A program made the translations under genes and the position numbers. The notes under the pieces were generated by a model. That model was not told where the DNA came from. It saw only the letters and a program-made list of their open reading frames with translations, and made no database searches. 46,685 nucleotides of DNA from Paraburkholderia sp. C35 (GTDB taxonomy: Bacteria; Pseudomonadota; Gammaproteobacteria; Burkholderiales; Burkholderiaceae). The stretch covers positions 1-46,685 of the forward strand of contig NZ_QBUY01000069.1 of the NCBI RefSeq assembly GCF_003121405.1, read 5' to 3'. This document shows, in pieces, positions 42,126-46,685 of this stretch (position 1 is the stretch's first letter; each line of letters starts with the position of its first letter).

Positions 42126-43371
42126 AACGCAGCGCCTCCGCCGGACGCACCTTGGCGCCGCGCCAGCTCGGATACAGCGTCGCGAGGCACGACAGCAGGA
42201 AGGCGATCACGCCGATCTTGACGACGTCGCCCGGCACCAGTTCGGACGGCAGCTCGCTGATGAAATACACCGAAGGCGGCAGAAACTGCACGTGCAGCAG
42301 ATGTTCGATCATCGGCACCAGCCACGGAATGCTCCACGCGATCAGGCAGCCGAGCGCCACGCCGATGCCCGTGCCGACGAAGCCGATCGTCATGCCCTGG
42401 ATCACGAAAATCTTCATGATCGAGCCGGGCTGCGCGCCCAGCGTGCGCAGAATCGCGATATCGGCCTGCTTGTTGGTGACCGTCATGACCAGCGACGAAA
42501 CCAGATTGAACGCCGCCACCGCGATGATCAGCGTCAGGATGATGAACATCATTCGTTTTTCGATCTGCACGGCCGAGAACCAGGTCTTGTTCTGCTGCGT
42601 CCAGTCGCGGATATACAGATCGCCCGATAGCGTGCGCGCCAGCTGATGCGCGACTTCCGGCGCGCGCTGCATGTCCTTCAGCCGCAGGCGGACACCCGTC
42701 GGCGCAGGTAGCCGGAACAGCGCCTCGGCATCCTTGATATTGATCAACGCGAGCGTGCTGTCGTATTCGTAGTGTCCCGATTCGAACACGCCGACCACGG
42801 TGAACTGCTTGAGGCGCGGCAGCAGACCGGCAGGCGTCATGGTGCCTTCGGGCGCGACCAGCGTGATCTTGTCGCCCGTCATCACGCCGAGATTGCCCGC
42901 GAGATCGGCACCGAGCACGATGCCGAATTCGCCCGGCTTCAGCTCGTTCAGGCTGCCCGCTTTCATCTCCTTGCCGATGTCCGACACTTCCGGCTCCAGC
43001 GAAGGTTCCACGCCGCGCAGTGCGACCCCGCTCACGGCGTCCTGGCGCGTCAGCAGCGCCTGCGCCTCGACGTACGGCGCCGCGCCGATCACTTCCTTGT
43101 TCTGCTTCGCTTCCTGCGCGGTCAGCTGCCAGTTCGGCATCGAACCCGTCGGCGAAAAGATCTCGACGTGCGCAAGCACCGACAGCATGCGATCGCGCAC
43201 CTCTTTCTGGAAGCCGTTCATCACCGACAGCACGACGATCAGCGCGGCCACGCCGAGCGCGATGCCCGACATCGACACCAGCGCGATGAACGAGATGAAG
43301 CCGTTACCCGTGGTGCGTTTGCCGGCGCGCGTGTAGCGCCAGCCAATCTGCCATTCGTATGGAAGTTTCAA
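42118..43371 (-). CDS. lolC: Lipoprotein-releasing ABC transporter permease, LolC/E type
   Basis: A 417-residue membrane protein with one N-terminal helix (about 24-48), a large periplasmic domain (about 49-265), and three C-terminal helices, the MacB-FtsX layout of LolC and LolE. The start is TTG 43371 (MKLPYEWQIGWRYTRAG), clearly marked by AAGGA seven bases upstream. There is one such permease next to one LolD, with no second (LolE) gene in the window. It may therefore work as a homodimer (a LolF-type system), unless another copy lies elsewhere. Confidence 0.93.
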   Translation of the reverse strand: MKLPYEWQIGWRYTRAGKRTTGNGFISFIALVSMSGIALGVAALIVVLSVMNGFQKEVRDRMLSVLAHVEIFSPTGSMPNWQLTAQEAKQNKEVIGAAPYVEAQALLTRQDAVSGVALRGVEPSLEPEVSDIGKEMKAGSLNELKPGEFGIVLGADLAGNLGVMTGDKITLVAPEGTMTPAGLLPRLKQFTVVGVFESGHYEYDSTLALINIKDAEALFRLPAPTGVRLRLKDMQRAPEVAHQLARTLSGDLYIRDWTQQNKTWFSAVQIEKRMMFIILTLIIAVAAFNLVSSLVMTVTNKQADIAILRTLGAQPGSIMKIFVIQGMTIGFVGTGIGVALGCLIAWSIPWLVPMIEHLLHVQFLPPSVYFISELPSELVPGDVVKIGVIAFLLSCLATLYPSWRGAKVRPAEALRYE

Positions 43372-43648
43372 GCGAGTCCTTTTTCAGCGTGAATGCGCTG
43401 TGTTCTGCAATTGCCTGCATGGCGCCCGCGCGTCCGTGCGTCTGCCCCGATAGCATCCGTCAGGCGCGCGAAAGCCTTGTCGATTGGGCGCGAATTCCGG
43501 CCGATGGTTCCAGAACGCCGGCTTGCGGCGACTTTCCGGGCTTGCGCGAATTGTACGCACCGGCGCCCGCGCCGCCGCTTTTTGTCGGGCCGCATCGCCC
43601 GCTATCGCGGATCAACGGGGCGAAGTTTGCCATACAATGCGCAGCATC

Positions 43649-44731
43649 ATGAATGCCAACCGACTGCACCTTCTACTGCCCTTCGCGCTGCCAGCCGCAG
43701 CCGACGCGTCCACCGCGCTGCATTCCCTCGACATTCCTGCCCTCGACAAACTGATCGCCCGCGCCCCGCTGGTCGAACGCGTGATCGGCGAAGACTTCCA
43801 GCGCACCTTGCCGCACGAGCGCTGGGTCGCGCGCGCGTTCGGCGCGGTGCCCGCCGGCACGGCTGCCGCCGACGAAGCGCCGCTCGCGCCGTACATGCTG
43901 CTCGCCGACGGCGGCCAGCCCGGCAGCGCGACGTGGGCCTGCGTGCAGCCGGTGCACGTGCGGATCGCGCACGACCATCTGGTGTTGATCGATCCCGCCT
44001 CGCTCGAACTCGCCGACGCCGACGCGCGCGCGCTGTTCGACGTGGCCCGTCCGCTGATTGAGGAACTGGGCGTGCGCGTCGAGGCGCCGCAGCCGTCGCG
44101 CTGGTATCTGTCGAGCGATGCGTTCGGCACGCTCGCGGGCGCTTCGCCGCTGCGCGCCAGCGGACGCAACATCGAGATCTGGCTGCCGCACGAAGCGCAC
44201 ACGGGCGAGCGCTCGCGCGCGTGGATGAAGCTGCAGAACGAAGTGCAGATGGCGTGGTTCGAGCATCCCGTCAACGAGGCGCGCGAGGCGCGCGGGCTGC
44301 CCGCCGTCAATTCGATCTGGTTTCACGCGCAAGGCGCCGCGCAGCCCGTGCGCAGCGGTTTTACGCGCGTGCTGTCGGAGGCTGCGGCGACGCGCGGCCT
44401 TGCGTTAGCTGCCAATGCCGCAACGGACGCACCGCCCGCGACATATGGCTCATGGCGTTCGGCCAACGGCAGCGCCGCCAGCACGCTGATCGAACTCGAT
44501 CCGTTTTCCGCGCCGTTTATCGAGCAGGACTGGGGCCGCTGGAACGCTGCATTCGCGACGCTCGAGCGCGACTGGTTTTCGCCTGCGCTCGCCGCACTGC
44601 AGTCCGGCGAACTCGGCGAACTCGGGCTGACGCTGTGTGGCGACACCGGCTCGGTGACACTGAACATCACGCGCGGTGACCTGCGCAAATTCTGGCGACG
44701 GCGCGTGTTCGCGTCGCTCTTTATCGAATGA
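43649..44731 (+). CDS. RpfE-like conserved protein of unknown function
   Basis: A 360-residue soluble protein with no signal peptide or membrane helix. It begins MNANRLHLLLPFALP and contains ARAFG, PYMLLADGG, PVHVRIAHDHLVL, and RWYLSSD. It resembles the protein family called RpfE in Xanthomonas, where the gene also lies beside recJ; some databases label members as phosphoglycerate-mutase-like, a weak label that I would not rely on. Two starts are possible, ATG 43637 or 43649, neither with a clear ribosome-binding site. It is 28 bp upstream of recJ and likely co-transcribed. It diverges from the lol genes. Confidence 0.8.
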   Translation: MNANRLHLLLPFALPAAADASTALHSLDIPALDKLIARAPLVERVIGEDFQRTLPHERWVARAFGAVPAGTAAADEAPLAPYMLLADGGQPGSATWACVQPVHVRIAHDHLVLIDPASLELADADARALFDVARPLIEELGVRVEAPQPSRWYLSSDAFGTLAGASPLRASGRNIEIWLPHEAHTGERSRAWMKLQNEVQMAWFEHPVNEAREARGLPAVNSIWFHAQGAAQPVRSGFTRVLSEAAATRGLALAANAATDAPPATYGSWRSANGSAASTLIELDPFSAPFIEQDWGRWNAAFATLERDWFSPALAALQSGELGELGLTLCGDTGSVTLNITRGDLRKFWRRRVFASLFIE

Positions 44732-44759
44732 ACTGTCCTACTGTTTCCGGTTTTGCCGC

Positions 44760-46469
44760 ATGACTCGAATCGTTACGCGCCCCTGCTCACCCGCCGACGC
44801 CGAAGCGTTGATCCGTCACGGCCTGCATCCCGTGCTCGCACGGCTCTATGCATCGCGCGGCGTCTGTCTGCCCGATGACATCGAAACCGGCCTCGCGCGG
44901 CTCACGCCGCCCGCCTCGCTCAAGGGCTGTGACGCGGCGGCGACGCTGCTCGCCGACGCGCTCGAAGGCCAGCGCCGCATGCTGGTGGTCGCCGACTACG
45001 ACTGCGACGGCGCGACCGCCTGTGCCGTCGCCGTGCGCGGCTTGCGCATGTTCGGCGCGCAGATCGACTACCTGGTGCCGAACCGCTTCGAATACGGCTA
45101 CGGCCTGACACCCGAAATCGTGCAACTGGCCGCGAAACGGCCGGGCGGCAAGCCGGATCTGCTGATCACGGTCGACAACGGCATTGCGAGTGTCGACGGC
45201 GTGGAGGCGGCGAATGCGCTCGGCATCGACGTGCTCGTCACCGACCACCATTTGCCCGGCGACGAACTGCCGGATGCGCGCGCAATCGTCAATCCGAACC
45301 AGCCGGGCTGCGAGTTTCCGAGCAAGTGCATCGCGGGCGTCGGCGTGATGTTCTATGTGCTGCTGGCGCTGCGCGCCGAACTGCGCAAGCGTGGCGCTTT
45401 CGGCGACGGACGGCCGGAGCCGCGCCTGGACGGTCTGCTCGATCTGGTCGCGTTGGGCACGGTCGCGGACGTGGTGAAGCTGGACGGCAACAACCGCGTG
45501 CTGGTCGCGCAGGGCTTGCAGCGGATCCGCAATGGGCGCATGCAGCCGGGCATCGCTGCCCTCTTCCGCGCCGCGGGGCGCGATGCGCGCAGTGCATCGG
45601 GCTTCGATCTCGGCTTCGCGCTGGGGCCGCGTCTGAATGCCGCGGGGCGACTGTCGGACATGTCGCTGGGTATCGACTGCCTGACGACGGACGACGTCGG
45701 ACGCGCATGGGAGCTTGCGCAGCAACTCGACACGATGAACCGCGAGCGACGCGAAATCGAAGCGGGCAGGCAGCAACAGGCGCTCGACGATCTTTCCACC
45801 TTCGACCCAGCCGGTTCGACGACGATTACGCTGTTCAATCCAGGCTGGCATCAGGGCGTGATCGGGATCGTTGCAGGCCGTCTGAAGGAAAAATTTCACC
45901 GTCCGTCGTTCACGTTTGCGCTCGCCGACGACAGCGGCACCACGATCAAGGGTTCGGGCCGTTCAATTCCGGGTTTCCATTTGCGGGATGCGCTCGATCT
46001 GGTATCGAAGCGGGAACCGGGATTGATCGCGAAATTTGGCGGCCACGCGATGGCGGCGGGCATGACGATCGCCACGGCCGATCTGCCGCGCTTTACGGCG
46101 GCGTTCGAGCAGGTTGGGCGCGAGTGGCTGACGCAGGACGTGCTGGCGCGCACGGTGGAGACAGACGGCGATCTTGAAGATGCGTACTTCACGCCGCAAT
46201 TCGTCGAAATGATCGATGCTGCGGTGTGGGGACAGGGTTTCCCGGCGCCCGTTTTTTCTGGCGAATTCGAGGTGATGTCGCAGGCGCTGGTGAAGGACAA
46301 CCATCTGAAGCTGCAACTGATGCGCGGACGCCAGCGGTTCAATGCGATCTGGTTCAACCATACGACGCCGTTACCGGCGCGGACTACGGTGGCCTATCGG
46401 TTGTCGGCGGATTCGTGGAATGGGGTTGCAAGGGTGCATCTGATTGTTGAGCATGCGCTGATTGACTAG
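44760..46469 (+). CDS. recJ: Single-stranded-DNA exonuclease RecJ
   Basis: 5'-3' exonuclease of the RecF and mismatch repair pathways. In 569 residues the DHH-family motifs appear: DYDCDG (79-84), VDNG (138-141), TDHH (161-164), LGTVADVVKL, and the DHHA1 motif GGHAMAAG near 425-432. ATG 44760 is taken. The end falls 216 bp before the window edge, and the repeat copy begins within about 45 bp of the stop. Confidence 0.96.
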   Translation: MTRIVTRPCSPADAEALIRHGLHPVLARLYASRGVCLPDDIETGLARLTPPASLKGCDAAATLLADALEGQRRMLVVADYDCDGATACAVAVRGLRMFGAQIDYLVPNRFEYGYGLTPEIVQLAAKRPGGKPDLLITVDNGIASVDGVEAANALGIDVLVTDHHLPGDELPDARAIVNPNQPGCEFPSKCIAGVGVMFYVLLALRAELRKRGAFGDGRPEPRLDGLLDLVALGTVADVVKLDGNNRVLVAQGLQRIRNGRMQPGIAALFRAAGRDARSASGFDLGFALGPRLNAAGRLSDMSLGIDCLTTDDVGRAWELAQQLDTMNRERREIEAGRQQQALDDLSTFDPAGSTTITLFNPGWHQGVIGIVAGRLKEKFHRPSFTFALADDSGTTIKGSGRSIPGFHLRDALDLVSKREPGLIAKFGGHAMAAGMTIATADLPRFTAAFEQVGREWLTQDVLARTVETDGDLEDAYFTPQFVEMIDAAVWGQGFPAPVFSGEFEVMSQALVKDNHLKLQLMRGRQRFNAIWFNHTTPLPARTTVAYRLSADSWNGVARVHLIVEHALID

Positions 46470-46505
46470 TGGCTGTTAGCGCGGCCTTGCGGGGTTGTGA
46501 TCCGC

Positions 46506-46511
46506 TATAAT
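46506..46511 (+). promoter_or_regulatory. TATAAT box between recJ and the right repeat
   Basis: A perfect TATAAT lies 37 bp past the recJ stop, directly before the T-rich start of the repeat. No -35 is found at normal spacing (TTGCGG is only 13 bp away). It may be a chance match, or a promoter that would transcribe the repeat or a gene beyond the window. Confidence 0.25.
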
Positions 46512-46685
46512 TTTGGTTTTTGGTTCTGCAGGTTTGGGGTTTTGCTGGTGCTTTTAGCCGGGTTTTCGGCTGTTTTGGTGGCCTCCGCGGTTTGTTATCG
46601 GTTTGCTCGCGTTGCCCCTGTGCGGGGCGGCACTTACTTTCTTTGCCGCCGCAAAGAAAGTAAGCAAAGAAAGCGGGCTAACACC
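46512..46685 (+). repeat. Palindromic intergenic repeat, right copy
   Basis: Follows recJ in the same relative orientation as the left copy follows kup. A T-rich lead (46511-46600, containing a small AGCCG/CGGCT hairpin at 46556-46571) is followed by the exact 23-nt block (46611-46633) and the palindrome CTTACTTTCTTTGC/GCAAAGAAAGTAAG (46633-46646 with 46651-46664). Compared with the left copy, one C-G pair has become T-A and one T-A pair is missing from both arms, so the changes keep pairing. The tail AAGCAAAGAAAGCGGG... also matches the left copy. The element is probably cut only slightly, if at all, by the window end. Confidence 0.8.

Noticed and set aside
43612..44310. Minus-strand frames opposite the RpfE-like gene
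   Set aside because: The plus-strand frame has better G/C third-position bias, ends just before recJ, and matches a known family; the opposite frames are Ser/Arg/Ala-rich shadows.
1..46685. Search for defence islands, toxin-antitoxin pairs, CRISPR arrays, prophage or integrase genes, tRNA and rRNA genes
   Set aside because: Apart from the two boundary repeats nothing in the window fits these. Nearly all long genes are conserved housekeeping genes with uniform composition.

Overview
The window is core chromosome from a high-GC betaproteobacterium, almost certainly Burkholderia sensu lato and most likely Paraburkholderia. This rests on gene order (ndk-rlmN-rodZ-ispG-hisS-yfgM-bamB-der-hfq-hflX-hflK-hflC-hisZ-purA and pyrG-kdsA-eno-ftsB), on strong G/C third-position bias, and on two copies of a short palindromic repeat of a kind I recall from Burkholderia genomes. 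I see 40 protein genes. I see no tRNA, rRNA, CRISPR array, insertion sequence or prophage.

Layout: 1-176 holds one repeat copy, just 3' of kup (177-2063, minus). From 19798 down to 2374 lies a long minus-strand run: ndk, rlmN, rodZ, ispG, hisS, yfgM, bamB, der, hfq, hflX, hflK, hflC, a YjeT-like small membrane protein, hisZ, purA and a phosphoribosyltransferase. Intrinsic terminators after rodZ, bamB and the phosphoribosyltransferase divide it into several transcription units. A plus-strand Bax-inhibitor-like membrane protein (20111-20809) diverges from ndk and ends at a bidirectional terminator.

A second minus-strand run (29915 down to 20913) holds a ferritin-like DUF455 protein, an alpha/beta hydrolase, a PHP phosphatase, a YciO-type protein, an M50 peptidase, trpS, a methyltransferase, dapA, bamC and an MBL-fold hydrolase. 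A short plus-strand block follows: gamma carbonic anhydrase, Hsp33 and an orphan lipoprotein. The third minus-strand run (43371 down to 32322) carries a LolC/E permease, lolD, tatD, comEC, an alpha/beta hydrolase, pyrG, kdsA, eno and ftsB. The window closes with a plus-strand RpfE-like gene, recJ and the second repeat copy, inverted relative to the first.

Functional themes are outer-membrane biogenesis (bamB, bamC, lolCD, kdsA), cell shape and division (rodZ, ftsB), translation (hisS, trpS, der, hflX, rlmN), membrane quality control (hflKC, yfgM), nucleotide synthesis (purA, pyrG, ndk) and DNA uptake or repair (comEC, recJ, tatD).

I did not find a clear new defence or mobile system. The best leads are the covarying palindromic repeat downstream of the two boundary genes, a cysteine set in TrpRS matching a known iron-sulfur motif, a promoter/operator-like site at 29021-29040, several intercistronic hairpins, the RpfE-like partner of recJ, and an orphan Gly/Trp-rich lipoprotein.
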